A stretch of 64,000 nucleotides of DNA from Pseudomonas purpurea (lineage in GTDB: Bacteria > Pseudomonadota > Gammaproteobacteria > Pseudomonadales > Pseudomonadaceae): the NCBI RefSeq assembly GCF_039908635.1, contig NZ_CP150918.1, positions 3,984,001-4,048,000 of the forward strand, read 5' to 3'. The position numbers were made by a program, and so were the translations under genes. Numbering within the stretch: the stretch's first letter is position 1; the number at the start of each line of letters is the position of its first letter. The notes under the pieces were generated by a model. The model did no database searches. It saw only the letters and a list, made by a program, of their open reading frames with translations, and had not been told where the DNA came from. Positions 29,192 through 38,593 of the stretch are shown here, one piece after another.

Positions 29192-30250
29192 TCAATTAAT
29201 AGAAGCCTGGCTTCTCTTCGCAAGATAAAAATAGCGCCCAAGGGCAAGTAGAACCCCCAAGCCCATACCAAAAATCAGCCCTCCAAAAATAATCAGAGCC
29301 TTTCTTGGTTTTATCGGACTGTCCGGCGTTTCTATCGCACCATCCAACCGGTAGACAGAAACCCCCTCCGGTTTTACTTTCAGACTGTTATAGAAACTGT
29401 ATTTACTCTGCAACAGACGCAACCCACTGATAAAGGGATCATCTGAATCACGAGCCTTCAGGCTTTCTACTTCGGCCTCCAAAGCCTTCGTGCCACGCAA
29501 GTAGATTAAACGACCATCCACTGCACCCGACACATCTGCCGGAACGCCTCCAGACACAATCAGTTGTTTTTCCAGGCCAATTTGGCCAGCAACATTCAAG
29601 GCTTCCTGAAGCTGAAAAATTGCATCCTCACGATTTTTTAACGCACGCTCACGAAGAGAAGAAATCTGCTGCTCAACGCTTCGAGCATGAACCTCGGCTT
29701 CTGAAGAAGTATCTTTAATCAACTCCTGCTTGGCAGAATCACCAGCCCGAGCCACATACAAACGCACCCAATCCGCCGCCAAGACAGGATTCACACCCTG
29801 CACGACAATCGAATACCTATCAGGAACATCTTTTCCCGGCATCCCCACCACAAGAGCAGCCGAAAAATTCCGGTAGAGAACATCTTGCGAACTCTTGCTC
29901 TCCAACTCACCCAATGATGGCAAATACACATCTCTAAAGAAGCTTCGCCTCAAAGACTCAGACTGCAAGTTCCGTACAAATACTGCATAGACGTCTTTAA
30001 CCAAATACGGTGCGAGCTCGGACTCTTTAGTACGTCCATAGTTAAAATTTGTAATATCGTTCTGAGTGGGCGGTACGATGTAGGCTCGCGCCTCATAGAG
30101 AGGGACAGCCAAATATGCATAGGCCACCGAGAGCAAGGTGACCGCTCCCGTTGCTATCAGGAACAACCATTTATGCAGCCATACGCCACGAAAAATCTCG
30201 AGTAAATCAAAATCATCTGAATCTTTAGCCGCCACATGCTGATTCTGCAT
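29192..30250 (-). CDS. wzz: Wzz, O-antigen chain-length determinant
   Basis: A 352-residue protein with the Wzz plan: cytoplasmic N-terminus, membrane helix near residues 25-48 (WLFLIATGAVTLLSVAYAYL), a long periplasmic coiled part (SVEQQISSLRERALKNREDA) and a C-terminal Pro-rich segment and helix (PDSPIKPRKALIIFGGLIFG). It controls the modal length of the O-antigen polymer made by Wzy. I chose the ATG at 30250, preceded by AAGGA, rather than an upstream TTG at 30283. The position after ihfB-lapA is standard for Pseudomonas. Confidence 0.93.
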   Translation of the reverse strand: MQNQHVAAKDSDDFDLLEIFRGVWLHKWLFLIATGAVTLLSVAYAYLAVPLYEARAYIVPPTQNDITNFNYGRTKESELAPYLVKDVYAVFVRNLQSESLRRSFFRDVYLPSLGELESKSSQDVLYRNFSAALVVGMPGKDVPDRYSIVVQGVNPVLAADWVRLYVARAGDSAKQELIKDTSSEAEVHARSVEQQISSLRERALKNREDAIFQLQEALNVAGQIGLEKQLIVSGGVPADVSGAVDGRLIYLRGTKALEAEVESLKARDSDDPFISGLRLLQSKYSFYNSLKVKPEGVSVYRLDGAIETPDSPIKPRKALIIFGGLIFGMGLGVLLALGRYFYLAKRSQASIN

Positions 30251-30426
30251 ACAGTAACAATCCTTCAGTTCTTGAATCGCCAAACGCCCCTACTACCACA
30301 CACAAAACACACTTTAAAGGTGTACGGGCAAAAAACCAAGACAGGAGCACTAAAACAAACACCCTACGCAACAGTTAAGGGTAGTGCTATCAAAGTGCCT
30401 CTCAACAGTCATTAAAAATAGACATA

Positions 30427-30672
30427 TTAAAGCCTAGAAAACAGATTGACTTTAGATACACCTCTACGAAATACAATACTCAAAATTAGTGGAGCAACAA
30501 TCAAACCCAATAAAAATGCAAGAACAACACACAAAGACACGGAGATACTCGGCGTAGACCAGCCTAAAAATGATAAAGCTACAAGCTGCTGATTTTCAAG
30601 CATGAAAATCACAACTCCGCCGACAACTAATAAAGCTATCAATACAAGCAGCACCCGCTTAAACCTATGCAC
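30427..30672 (-). CDS. LapA-domain (DUF1049) membrane protein
   Basis: An 81-residue protein with two membrane helices (RVLLVLIALLVVGGVVIFML and a second near SLCVVLAFLLGLIVAPLIL) joined by ENQQLVALSFLGW, the hallmark of DUF1049/LapA proteins linked to LPS assembly. The start is inferred to be GTG at 30672, because GGGAGGTGCT lies immediately before it; the longer frame starts with TTG overlapping the ihfB stop. Its position between ihfB and wzz is conserved in Pseudomonas. Confidence 0.88.
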   Translation of the reverse strand: MHRFKRVLLVLIALLVVGGVVIFMLENQQLVALSFLGWSTPSISVSLCVVLAFLLGLIVAPLILSIVFRRGVSKVNLFSRL

Positions 30673-30695
30673 AGCACCTCCCGCAACTCCACAAG

Positions 30696-30992
30696 TCAAA
30701 CATCATCTTCCTCATCTTCATTCACCCGATCCCTCAACTCTTTACCAGGTTTGAAGTGAGGTACAAATTTACCATCGAGACTGACAGATTGGCCGGTTTT
30801 TGGATTCCGGCCGACGCGCGGTGCACGGTAATGCAGTGAGAAGCTGCCGAAACCACGGATCTCTATACGATCCCCCGTGGCCAGGCATTGGGACATTTGT
30901 TCAAGCATGGTCTTGATGGCCAACTCCACATCCTTGGATGAGAGCAGCCCTTGATGGGTGACAATTCGTTCGATCAACTCCGACTTCGTCAT
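30696..30992 (-). CDS. ihfB: Integration host factor, beta subunit
   Basis: A 98-residue DNA-bending protein of the HU/IHF family. It starts [10 protein letters not shown] and contains the DNA-intercalating arm region [15 protein letters not shown], then [14 protein letters not shown] and [12 protein letters not shown] with an acidic tail (EDEEDDV). It dimerises with IhfA and bends DNA at regulatory and recombination sites. A GAAGGG ribosome site lies before the start. It is often annotated himD and follows rpsA, here with a small lipoprotein gene in between. Confidence 0.97.
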   Translation of the reverse strand: MTKSELIERIVTHQGLLSSKDVELAIKTMLEQMSQCLATGDRIEIRGFGSFSLHYRAPRVGRNPKTGQSVSLDGKFVPHFKPGKELRDRVNEDEEDDV

Positions 30993-31159
30993 ATTTTTCC
31001 CTTCTTTTTCAAGCAGCTAGATAAGCGCTTCAAAGGTTTTAGCATGCCTGACGAAATTTGAACAGCCCACACAATGACTTACTGTTGCAGACACATTAGC
31101 GTCATAAAAGAGGCTATACGCTGCGCAGGAAGACGCCCCAAAACGGCGCACCCAAAACG

Positions 31160-31441
31160 CTACCGACACACGACCAGCATGGTTCGTGTCAGGTAACCAG
31201 CAGGATTCCAGCCAAACGGATACTCACCCTCATCGTCTTTTACATCGCTGGATTTCACCACCACCTTGTAACCTAGCGGCTTGCATTCACGTGCAGCACG
31301 CTCATAGCATTTCTCCCAACCTGAACCAAGCCCCGAACAGTCAATCTCTACGCCGCTCACTCCGCGCACCACATGGGTTTTGCTGTTGGTCGTACAACCA
31401 GCCAACACCAGTACTGCCAATGCCACGATAAGCTTGCTCAT
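31160..31441 (-). CDS. Small lipoprotein of unknown function
   Basis: A 93-residue protein with a lipoprotein signal (MSKLIVALAVLVLAGC, lipidated Cys at 16) and a short mature domain with three more cysteines (DCSGLGSGWEKCYERAARE, ECKPLGYK, final VVCR). An AAGGA site supports the ATG at 31441 over the one at 31447. Similar short lipoproteins occur in Pseudomonas beside ihfB, but I do not know a function. Confidence 0.8.
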   Translation of the reverse strand: MSKLIVALAVLVLAGCTTNSKTHVVRGVSGVEIDCSGLGSGWEKCYERAARECKPLGYKVVVKSSDVKDDEGEYPFGWNPAGYLTRTMLVVCR

Positions 31442-31596
31442 CACCATCCTTATGCCTGTTTTTCCAATAACTCACTGTAGCCGTAGCCTAGCCGTGAATT
31501 GACCATTTATCCCCCCTTAGGACAGACACTCTATCAGGACTATTGGTTTCACTGCGCCAGCCCCTGCGGCCAGTAACATCACCAAATCGCAGGCAC

Positions 31597-31625
31597 AAAA
31601 AAGGGCGACCGAAGTCGCCCTTTTT
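31597..31625 (-). terminator. Intrinsic terminator of rpsA
   Basis: On the minus strand GGGCGAC and GTCGCCC enclose a TTCG tetraloop and are followed by six T residues. The hairpin starts about 17 bases after the rpsA stop codon. The flanking A and T runs make it bidirectional in appearance, but no plus-strand gene ends here. Confidence 0.95.
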
Positions 31626-31641
31626 CATGATCAGACAGAAC

Positions 31642-33330
31642 TTAGTTCTGTTTGGCCATTGCCTGGCGCAGCAGTGCCGCCATGGTGGTGTCAGCTGCCG
31701 CTTCGCCTTCTGGAGCCGATTTCAGGCTCTGGATGGCTTCTTTCTCTTCAGCATCATCTTTCGACTTGATGGAGAGTTGGATTACGCGGCTCTTGCGATC
31801 AACGCTGATGATCTTGGCTTCTACTTCCTGGCCTTCTTTCAGAACGTTGCGCGCGTCTTCAACGCGGTCACGGCTGATTTCGGAGGCTTTCAGAGTCGCT
31901 TCGATATCGTCGGCCAGAACGATGATGGCGCCTTTGGCGTCAACTTCTTTCACAGTGCCTTTAACGATTGCGCCTTTGTCGTTCTCTTGAACGTACTCGG
32001 AGAACGGATCGCTTTCCAGCTGCTTGATACCCAGGGAGATGCGCTCGCGCTCTGGGTCAACCGACAGGATAACGGTGTCCAGCTCGTCGCCCTTCTTGAA
32101 GCGACGTACGGCTTCTTCGCCCACTTCGTTCCAGGAGATGTCGGACAGGTGAACCAGACCGTCGATGCCGCCGTCCAGACCAATGAAGATACCGAAATCG
32201 GTGATCGACTTGATGGTGCCGGAGATTTTATCGCCCTTGTTGAACTGGCCAGAGAAATCTTCCCATGGGTTAGATTTGCACTGCTTGATACCCAGGGAGA
32301 TACGACGACGCTCTTCGTCGATGTCCAGAACCATAACTTCCACTTCGTCGCCGACTTGTACGACTTTCGAAGGGTGGATGTTCTTGTTGGTCCAGTCCAT
32401 TTCAGAAACGTGTACCAGACCTTCAACGCCTTCTTCCAGCTCAGCGAAGCAGCCGTAGTCGGTCAGGTTGGTTACACGTGCGGTAACGCGAGTGCTTTCT
32501 GGGTAACGGGCTTTGATAGCAACCCATGGATCTTCGCCCAGTTGCTTGAGGCCCAGGGAAACACGATTGCGCTCGCGATCGTACTTCAGAACCTTGACAT
32601 CGATCTCGTCGCCAACGTTGACGATTTCGGAAGGATGCTTGATACGCTTCCAAGCCATGTCGGTAATGTGCAGCAGGCCATCGACGCCACCCAGATCGAC
32701 GAATGCGCCGTAATCGGTGAGGTTTTTGACGATACCTTTGACTTGTTGACCTTCCTGCAGGGATTCCAGCAGAGCTTCACGCTCAGCGGAGTTCTCGGCT
32801 TCGAGGACGCTACGACGGGAAACGACAACGTTGTTGCGTTTCTGGTCGAGTTTGATGACCTTGAATTCCAGCTCTTTGCCTTCCAGGTGCGTGGTGTCGC
32901 GCACAGGACGAACGTCAACCAGAGAACCAGGCAGGAACGCACGGATGCCGTTAACGTCGACAGTGAAGCCGCCTTTAACCTTACCGTTGATAACGCCCTT
33001 GACCACTTCTTCGGCTGCGAAGGCTGCTTCCAGAACGATCCAGCATTCAGCGCGCTTGGCTTTTTCACGGGACAGCTTGGTTTCACCAAAGCCGTCTTCA
33101 ACCGAATCCAGCGCCACGTGAACTTCGTCACCGACATTGATGTTCAGTTCGCCAGCGTCGTTGTAGAACTGCTCAAGCGGGATGAGTGCTTCAGACTTCA
33201 GGCCAGCGTGAACGGTTACCCAGCGAGCTTGGTAATCGATATCAACGATAACACCGGTGATGATGGAGCCTGCCTGAAGGTTCAGGGTTTTTAGGCTTTC
33301 TTCAAAGAGTTCCGCAAAGCTTTCGCTCAT
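31642..33330 (-). CDS. rpsA: Ribosomal protein S1
   Basis: A 562-residue protein with six S1/OB-fold RNA-binding repeats; the later four are easily seen by the repeated KGxVxxxxDYGxFVxL... and [11 protein letters not shown] patterns (for example [48 protein letters not shown]). It binds mRNA on the 30S subunit to start translation. The start has AGGA seven bases upstream. It follows cmk as in most gammaproteobacteria and ends in a strong terminator. Confidence 0.98.
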   Translation of the reverse strand: MSESFAELFEESLKTLNLQAGSIITGVIVDIDYQARWVTVHAGLKSEALIPLEQFYNDAGELNINVGDEVHVALDSVEDGFGETKLSREKAKRAECWIVLEAAFAAEEVVKGVINGKVKGGFTVDVNGIRAFLPGSLVDVRPVRDTTHLEGKELEFKVIKLDQKRNNVVVSRRSVLEAENSAEREALLESLQEGQQVKGIVKNLTDYGAFVDLGGVDGLLHITDMAWKRIKHPSEIVNVGDEIDVKVLKYDRERNRVSLGLKQLGEDPWVAIKARYPESTRVTARVTNLTDYGCFAELEEGVEGLVHVSEMDWTNKNIHPSKVVQVGDEVEVMVLDIDEERRRISLGIKQCKSNPWEDFSGQFNKGDKISGTIKSITDFGIFIGLDGGIDGLVHLSDISWNEVGEEAVRRFKKGDELDTVILSVDPERERISLGIKQLESDPFSEYVQENDKGAIVKGTVKEVDAKGAIIVLADDIEATLKASEISRDRVEDARNVLKEGQEVEAKIISVDRKSRVIQLSIKSKDDAEEKEAIQSLKSAPEGEAAADTTMAALLRQAMAKQN

Positions 33331-33348
33331 TTTAATTCCTGTTGATAA

Positions 33349-33390
33349 GGGCGAAGAAAACGCCCATCTGCCACACCCCAGACGGTGTGG
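33349..33390 (-). promoter_or_regulatory. Hairpins in the rpsA leader
   Basis: Just before rpsA, the minus strand can form CCACACC/GGTGTGG (33371-33390, 6-base loop) and, closer to the start codon, GGGCG/CGCCC (33349-33365, 7-base loop). In E. coli, S1 represses its own translation through leader hairpins; a similar role here is inference from position only. Confidence 0.4.
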
Positions 33391-33451
33391 GTTACGTTTA
33401 TATAAAAGAACGACCGCAGGACTATGACTGGTCCCCTGCAGTATTTCTTGG

Positions 33452-34142
33452 TCACCCGGCGATATCGCGAATGGCGATCTCGCTCATGATGCGTTCCAGC
33501 ACCTGATCGATGGACAACTCCGTGGAATCCAGCTGTATGGCGTCAACCGCAGGCTTGAGCGGGGCTACCGCTCGCTGGGTGTCACGCTCATCGCGTACAC
33601 GGATCTCATCTAGCAGACTCGACAGACTAACACCCTCGACTTTGCCCTTCAACTGCAAATAACGACGGCGCGCCCGCTCCTCGGCACTGGCGGTCAGAAA
33701 AATCTTCAACGGTGCATCGGGAAACACCACTGTACCCATGTCGCGACCATCGGCCACCAGCCCCGGCGCTTCCTGAAAAGCCCGCTGGCGCTGAAGCAGC
33801 GCCTCTCGGACAGCGGGCAGCGCAGCAACCTGGGAAGCTCCGGCCCCGGCACTTTCGGTGCGGATGTCATCGCTGACCTCGTCCCCCTCCAGAATGATTC
33901 GCTGTAACTGGCCGTCCGTCGCCGCAATGAATTGCACATCCAGATGAGCGGCAAGTTTCTTCAGCAATTCTTCATTGGTCAGATCAACACCATGATTGCG
34001 CGCCGCAAACGCCAGCAAACGGTACAGCGCACCGGAGTCCAGCAGGTTCCAGTTCAGACGCTTGGCAAGCATCCCGGCGATGGTGCCCTTACCTGAACCG
34101 CTAGGGCCCATCGATGGTGATGACAGGTGCAATGTTGTTCAC
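33452..34142 (-). pseudogene. cmk: Cytidylate kinase with apparent frameshift near its start
   Basis: CMP/dCMP kinase. The main frame reads [68 protein letters not shown], which is the whole enzyme except the first dozen residues. The expected N-terminus ([19 protein letters not shown]) is present one frame over, starting at GTG 34142, which overlaps the end of aroA. Deleting one G of GGG at 34104-34106 (minus GATGGGCCCTAGC to GATGGGCCTAGC) restores 229 residues, the length I recall for P. aeruginosa Cmk. Because the P-loop would be broken and the gene is normally essential, I regard this as a sequence error. Confidence 0.9.
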
Positions 34143-36382
34143 GACTGAGCCTCTTGAGCAACTCGGATACCGACTTGCGCGCACAACGCGAGAAAGTTCG
34201 GGAAAGACGTCGCAACGTTGGCGCAGTCATGAATGCGAATCGGCGCACTGGCGCGCAGTGACGCAACGCTGAACGCCATCGCGATACGGTGATCACCGTG
34301 ACCATGGACTTCACCGCCGCCGATCTGGCCGCCGTCGATGATGATGCCATCCGGGGTCGGCTCACACTTGACGCCCAACGCCAGCAAACCATCGGCCATC
34401 ACCTGGATACGATCCGACTCCTTGACCCGCAACTCTTCGGCGCCACGCAGAATGGTCCGCCCTTCAGCGCAGGCAGCCGCCACGAACAGTACCGGGAATT
34501 CGTCGATTGCCAGCGGAACCAGCGCTTCCGGGATCTCGATACCTTTAAGCTTAGCCGCTCGCACGCGCAAATCAGCCACCGGCTCGCCGCCGACTTCACG
34601 CTGGTTTTCCAGGGTGATGTCAGCGCCCATCAGACGCAGAATATCGATGACACCGGTACGGGTCGGGTTGATACCGACATGTTCAAGCACCAACTCCGAA
34701 CCCTCGGCAATCGATGCCGCCACCAGGAAGAACGCCGACGAAGAAATATCGCCCGGCACTTCGATGTGGGTGGCGCTGAGCTTGTGGCCAGACTCGACCG
34801 ATGCTGTTGCGCCATCAACGGTTACCGGGTAACCGAAACCGCGCAGCATGCGCTCGGTATGGTCACGGGTCGGCGCCGGCTCGGTGACGGTGGTTTTGCC
34901 ATCAGCGTACAGCCCCGCCAGCAGCAGGCAGGACTTAACCTGAGCACTGGCCATTGGCATGGTGTAAGTCAAACCCTTGAGTGTGTTGCCACCACGAATG
35001 GTCATCGGCGGACGACCTTCAGCAGCGGTCTCGATCACCGCCCCCATTTCGCGCAGCGGGTTGGCCACACGATTCATCGGACGCTTGGACAACGATGCAT
35101 CGCCGGTCAGTGTGCTGTCGAAGCTCTGCGCAGCCAGAAGGCCAGACAGCAGACGCATCGACGTACCCGAGTTGCCCAGATAGATCGGGCCAGGCGCAGG
35201 TTTAAGGCCATGCAGGCCAACACCGTGGATGGTCACGCGACCATGGTGCGGACCTTCGATCACCACGCCCATGTCGCGGAATGCCTGCAAGGTCGCCAGG
35301 GCGTCTTCGCCCTCCAGGAAGCCTTCGACTTCGGTGACGCCTTCAGCGAGAGAACCGAGCATGATCGAACGGTGGGAAATCGACTTGTCACCCGGTACAC
35401 GAATCCGCCCACTCAGGCGGCCACCAGGATTTGCCAGGAAAATCAGATCGTTGGAGTTCATAGCGTCCACATAGGCCCGACGGGCCAGGATTTTACTGAA
35501 ATGCTCGCGGGCAACCCGGGCGCGAGTGAACACGCCCAACAGTTGGTGCCCATCCCCTGCATCGACCGCGTCGCGCAAGGCGTCGAGGTCGCTGCGAAAT
35601 GTATCGAGTGTGCGCAGGACAGCGTCGCGGTTGGCGAGAAAGATGTCGTGCCACATGACCGGGTCGCTACCGGCGATTCTTGTGAAATCGCGGAAACCGC
35701 CCGCAGCGTAACGGAAGATATCAAGGTTTTCATTGCGTTTGGCCAACGAATCAACCAAACCGAACGCCAGCAAGTGCGGCAAGTGGCTGGTGGCCGCCAG
35801 CACTTCATCATGACGCTCGACCTGCATATGCTCGACATCGGCACCCAGCTCGCGCCAGAGCCGGTCGACCACCGCCAGCGCGGCAGGATCGGTTTGCTCA
35901 AGTGGCGTCAGGATCACCTTGTGCCGACGGAACAGTTGGGCATTGGAAGCCTCTACCCCACTCTGCTCGGAACCCGCGATCGGGTGCCCCGGCACAAAGC
36001 GCGCCGGCATACCACCAAAGGCGTCGGTCGCGGCGCGCACAACATTGCCTTTCGCGCTGCCGACATCGGTCAGAATCGCAGAACCCAGCTCCATGCCCGC
36101 CAACAGCGCCAGGAGTTTTTCCATGGCCAGGATCGGTACGGCCAACTGAATGACATCCGCACCAAGGCACGCGCGGGCGAGGTCGTCTTCACAGCGATCC
36201 ACAACGCCCAGCTCTACCGCGAGCTTGCGCGATTGAGGATCGAGATCGACACCCACCACCTCACGGCACAGCCCGCTCTCGCGCAGCCCCTTGGCAAACG
36301 AACCGCCGATCAGCCCCAGACCCACCACCACCAGGCGATCAATCATAGGCACGACAGGTTGCACGGCAATGACATCAACCAC
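34139..36382 (-). CDS. Fused prephenate dehydrogenase and EPSP synthase
   Basis: A 747-residue fusion. Residues about 15-300 are TyrA: NAD-binding RLVVVGLGLIGGSFAKGL, PGHPIAGSEQSGVEAS and ATSHLPHLLAFGLVDSL. From about residue 310 it is AroA (5-enolpyruvylshikimate-3-phosphate synthase): GRIRVPGDKSISHRSIMLG, YLGNSGTSMRLLSGLL, DGATASVESGHKL and ELRVKESDRI. It therefore serves both tyrosine synthesis and the shikimate pathway. This fusion is known in Pseudomonas. The start is uncertain: GTG 36382 overlaps hisC2, while ATG 36346 (MIDRLVVVG) lacks a clear ribosome site. It overlaps cmk at the other end. Confidence 0.95.
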   Translation of the reverse strand: MVDVIAVQPVVPMIDRLVVVGLGLIGGSFAKGLRESGLCREVVGVDLDPQSRKLAVELGVVDRCEDDLARACLGADVIQLAVPILAMEKLLALLAGMELGSAILTDVGSAKGNVVRAATDAFGGMPARFVPGHPIAGSEQSGVEASNAQLFRRHKVILTPLEQTDPAALAVVDRLWRELGADVEHMQVERHDEVLAATSHLPHLLAFGLVDSLAKRNENLDIFRYAAGGFRDFTRIAGSDPVMWHDIFLANRDAVLRTLDTFRSDLDALRDAVDAGDGHQLLGVFTRARVAREHFSKILARRAYVDAMNSNDLIFLANPGGRLSGRIRVPGDKSISHRSIMLGSLAEGVTEVEGFLEGEDALATLQAFRDMGVVIEGPHHGRVTIHGVGLHGLKPAPGPIYLGNSGTSMRLLSGLLAAQSFDSTLTGDASLSKRPMNRVANPLREMGAVIETAAEGRPPMTIRGGNTLKGLTYTMPMASAQVKSCLLLAGLYADGKTTVTEPAPTRDHTERMLRGFGYPVTVDGATASVESGHKLSATHIEVPGDISSSAFFLVAASIAEGSELVLEHVGINPTRTGVIDILRLMGADITLENQREVGGEPVADLRVRAAKLKGIEIPEALVPLAIDEFPVLFVAAACAEGRTILRGAEELRVKESDRIQVMADGLLALGVKCEPTPDGIIIDGGQIGGGEVHGHGDHRIAMAFSVASLRASAPIRIHDCANVATSFPNFLALCAQVGIRVAQEAQS

Positions 36383-37487
36383 GAGCCAGAACCTTGGTCA
36401 GCGCCTCAAGGAAGCGGCTGTTTTCAGCCGGCAGGCCCACAGTGACGCGCAGATGATTCGGCATGCCGTAGTTGGCCACCGGACGCACGATCACGCCCTC
36501 ACGGAGCAAGCCCTGGAAAACCGGCGCAGCCACTTGCCCCAGGTCCACGCAAATGAAGTTGCCTTTGGACTCGATCCAGCTCAGCCCCAACTCACGCAAA
36601 CCCGCTTCCAACTGCTGCATGCCCGACTCGTTCAGCCGACGACTTTGCGCCAGGTACTCTTCATCCTTCAGCGCCGCGCAAGCCGCCGCAAGGGCCAGGC
36701 TGTTGACGTTGAATGGCTGGCGCACGCGGTTCAGCACATCGGCCACCACCGCCGTGGACAAGCCGTAACCAACGCGTAGCGCCGCCAGGCCATAGGCCTT
36801 GGAGAAGGTCCGGGAAACCAGCAGGTTCGGATAGGCCGCGAGGAAATCCAGACCATCCGGAAGATCACTGCCTTCGGCGTACTCGATGTAAGCCTCGTCC
36901 AGTACCACCAGCACGCGCTCAGGCACGTCCTGCAGGAATTCATCCAGCGCTTCGGCGCTGAACCAGGTCCCGGTCGGGTTGTTCGGGTTGGCGATGAAGA
37001 CCACGCGGGTGTTGCCGTCGATAGCCTCCAGCATGGCCGGCAGGTCATGACCCCAGTTTTTGGCTGGAATCACTCGCGCCTCGGCGCCGACCGCCTGAGT
37101 GACAATCGGATACACCGCGAAAGCGTGCTCGCTGAACACCGCATTCAGGCCCGGCGCCAGATAGGCCCGCGCCACCAGCTCAAGAATGTCGTTGGAACCA
37201 TTGCCCAGCGTCACTTGATTGAGCTCGACCCGGCATTGTTCTGCCAGCAGGGTTTTCAATGCAAAACCGTTGCCGTCCGGATAACGGGTCAGCTCGGCCA
37301 ACTCTTCGCGAATCGCCGCCAGCGCCTTGGGACTGGCGCCCAGCGGATTTTCGTTGCTCGCCAACTTGACGATTTTTGCCGGATCAAGATCCAGCTCGCG
37401 AGCCAGTTCGTCCACGGGCTTGCCCGGAACGTAAGGCGAAAGTTGTTGCACGCCTGGCTGCGCCAGAGCGAGGAAGTCGCCACTCAT
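36375..37487 (-). CDS. hisC2: Histidinol-phosphate aminotransferase / aromatic aminotransferase
   Basis: A 370-residue class I/II aminotransferase with VKLASNENPLGASPKALAA, IANPNNPTGTWF, VVLDEAYIEYA and the PLP lysine in SRTFSKAYGLAALRVGYG. By sequence it is HisC. Its location between pheA and tyrA-aroA suggests it mainly works in phenylalanine and tyrosine synthesis (imidazole-acetol-phosphate type enzymes can use aromatic substrates); that second role is inference. It follows pheA by 11 bases. Confidence 0.94.
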   Translation of the reverse strand: MSGDFLALAQPGVQQLSPYVPGKPVDELARELDLDPAKIVKLASNENPLGASPKALAAIREELAELTRYPDGNGFALKTLLAEQCRVELNQVTLGNGSNDILELVARAYLAPGLNAVFSEHAFAVYPIVTQAVGAEARVIPAKNWGHDLPAMLEAIDGNTRVVFIANPNNPTGTWFSAEALDEFLQDVPERVLVVLDEAYIEYAEGSDLPDGLDFLAAYPNLLVSRTFSKAYGLAALRVGYGLSTAVVADVLNRVRQPFNVNSLALAAACAALKDEEYLAQSRRLNESGMQQLEAGLRELGLSWIESKGNFICVDLGQVAAPVFQGLLREGVIVRPVANYGMPNHLRVTVGLPAENSRFLEALTKVLARG

Positions 37488-37498
37488 TGTTAACGCCC

Positions 37499-38593
37499 TT
37501 ACAGAACTGCTTTGGGGTAGGAACCCAACACTTTAAGTGCCACTGCTTCCTGACTGATCTTTTCCAGCACGCCCTTGACCAGCGGATCGCGATGATGGCC
37601 GACGAAATCGATGAAGAACACGTAGGTCCATTTACCGCTGCGCGACGGACGGGTTTCAATCCGCGTCAGATCGATACCGTTGTCATGGAACGGCACCAGC
37701 AATTCATGGAGCGCGCCAGGCTTGTTGCTCATAGAAACGATGATCGAGGTCTTGTCGTCGCCGGTCGGCGGCACTTCCTGGCTGCCAATCATCAGGAACC
37801 GCGTGGAGTTATCCGGACGGTCCTCGATTTTTTCGGCCAGACGGGTCAACCCGTACAAACTTGCCGCCATGTCGCCGGCAATCGCCGCCGAATTCCACTC
37901 ACCCTTGACCCGCTTCGCGGCCTCGGCATTGCTCGACACCGCCACGCGCTCGACGTTCGGGTAATGAGCATCCAGCCACTTGCGGCACTGAGCCAGGGAC
38001 TGCGCGTGGGAGTAGATGCGGCTGATGCTGTCGGTCTTGGTGTTTTCACCGACCAGCAAGTGGTGGTGAATCCGCAACTCGACTTCGCCACAAATGACCA
38101 TGTCATGCTCAAGGAAGCTGTCGAGGGTGTGGTTGACCGCGCCTTCAGTGGAATTTTCCACCGGGACCACGCCAAAGTTCACCGCACCCGCCGCCACTTC
38201 ACGGAACACTTCGTCGATCGCCGCCATCGGCTTGCTGATCACCGCGTGACCGAAGTGCTTCATCGCCGCCGCTTGGGTGAAGGTCCCCTCGGGGCCGAGA
38301 TAAGCCACTTTCAGCGGCTGCTCGAGTGCCAGGCACGAGGACATGATTTCGCGGAACAACCGCGCCATCTCTTCGTTGCCCAGCGGCCCCTGGTTACGTT
38401 CCATCACACGCTTGAGCACCTGAGCTTCACGCTCAGGGCGATAGAACACCGGCACTTCGCCTTCGGCCAGCGAGGCCATCTTTACTCGCGCGACTTCCTG
38501 GGCGCAGCGCGCACGCTCACTGATCAGCTCCAGGACTTTTTCGTCCAGGCTATCAATGCGCAGGCGCAGTGCCTTGAGTTCTTGCTCAGACAT
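37499..38593 (-). CDS. pheA: P-protein: chorismate mutase / prephenate dehydratase
   Basis: A 364-residue bifunctional enzyme. Residues 1-90 are an AroQ chorismate mutase (LKALRLRIDSLDEKVLELIS, RPEREAQVLKRV). Residues about 95-275 are prephenate dehydratase (VAYLGPEGTFTQAAAMKHFG, VVPVENSTEGAVNHTLD, NSTRFLMIG). Residues about 285-360 are an ACT regulatory domain (NKPGALHELLVPFHDNGIDL, RIETRPSRSGKW) that senses phenylalanine. The start codon overlaps the serC stop by one base (TAATG). Confidence 0.97.
   Translation of the reverse strand: MSEQELKALRLRIDSLDEKVLELISERARCAQEVARVKMASLAEGEVPVFYRPEREAQVLKRVMERNQGPLGNEEMARLFREIMSSCLALEQPLKVAYLGPEGTFTQAAAMKHFGHAVISKPMAAIDEVFREVAAGAVNFGVVPVENSTEGAVNHTLDSFLEHDMVICGEVELRIHHHLLVGENTKTDSISRIYSHAQSLAQCRKWLDAHYPNVERVAVSSNAEAAKRVKGEWNSAAIAGDMAASLYGLTRLAEKIEDRPDNSTRFLMIGSQEVPPTGDDKTSIIVSMSNKPGALHELLVPFHDNGIDLTRIETRPSRSGKWTYVFFIDFVGHHRDPLVKGVLEKISQEAVALKVLGSYPKAVL

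Noticed and set aside
31146..31163. Possible ops/JUMPstart-like element (CGGTAGCGTTTT on the minus strand)
   Set aside because: Only a partial match to GGCGGTAGCGT, it includes the stop codon of the lipoprotein gene, and it lies before ihfB rather than before the O-antigen operon.
31543..33294. A 583-codon plus-strand frame opposite rpsA
   Set aside because: Mirror of the repeated S1 domains; its own repeats follow directly from those of rpsA.
34289..36445. A 718-codon plus-strand frame opposite tyrA-aroA
   Set aside because: Antisense shadow of a conserved fusion gene, with a composition (rich in Gln, His, Arg) typical of such artefacts.
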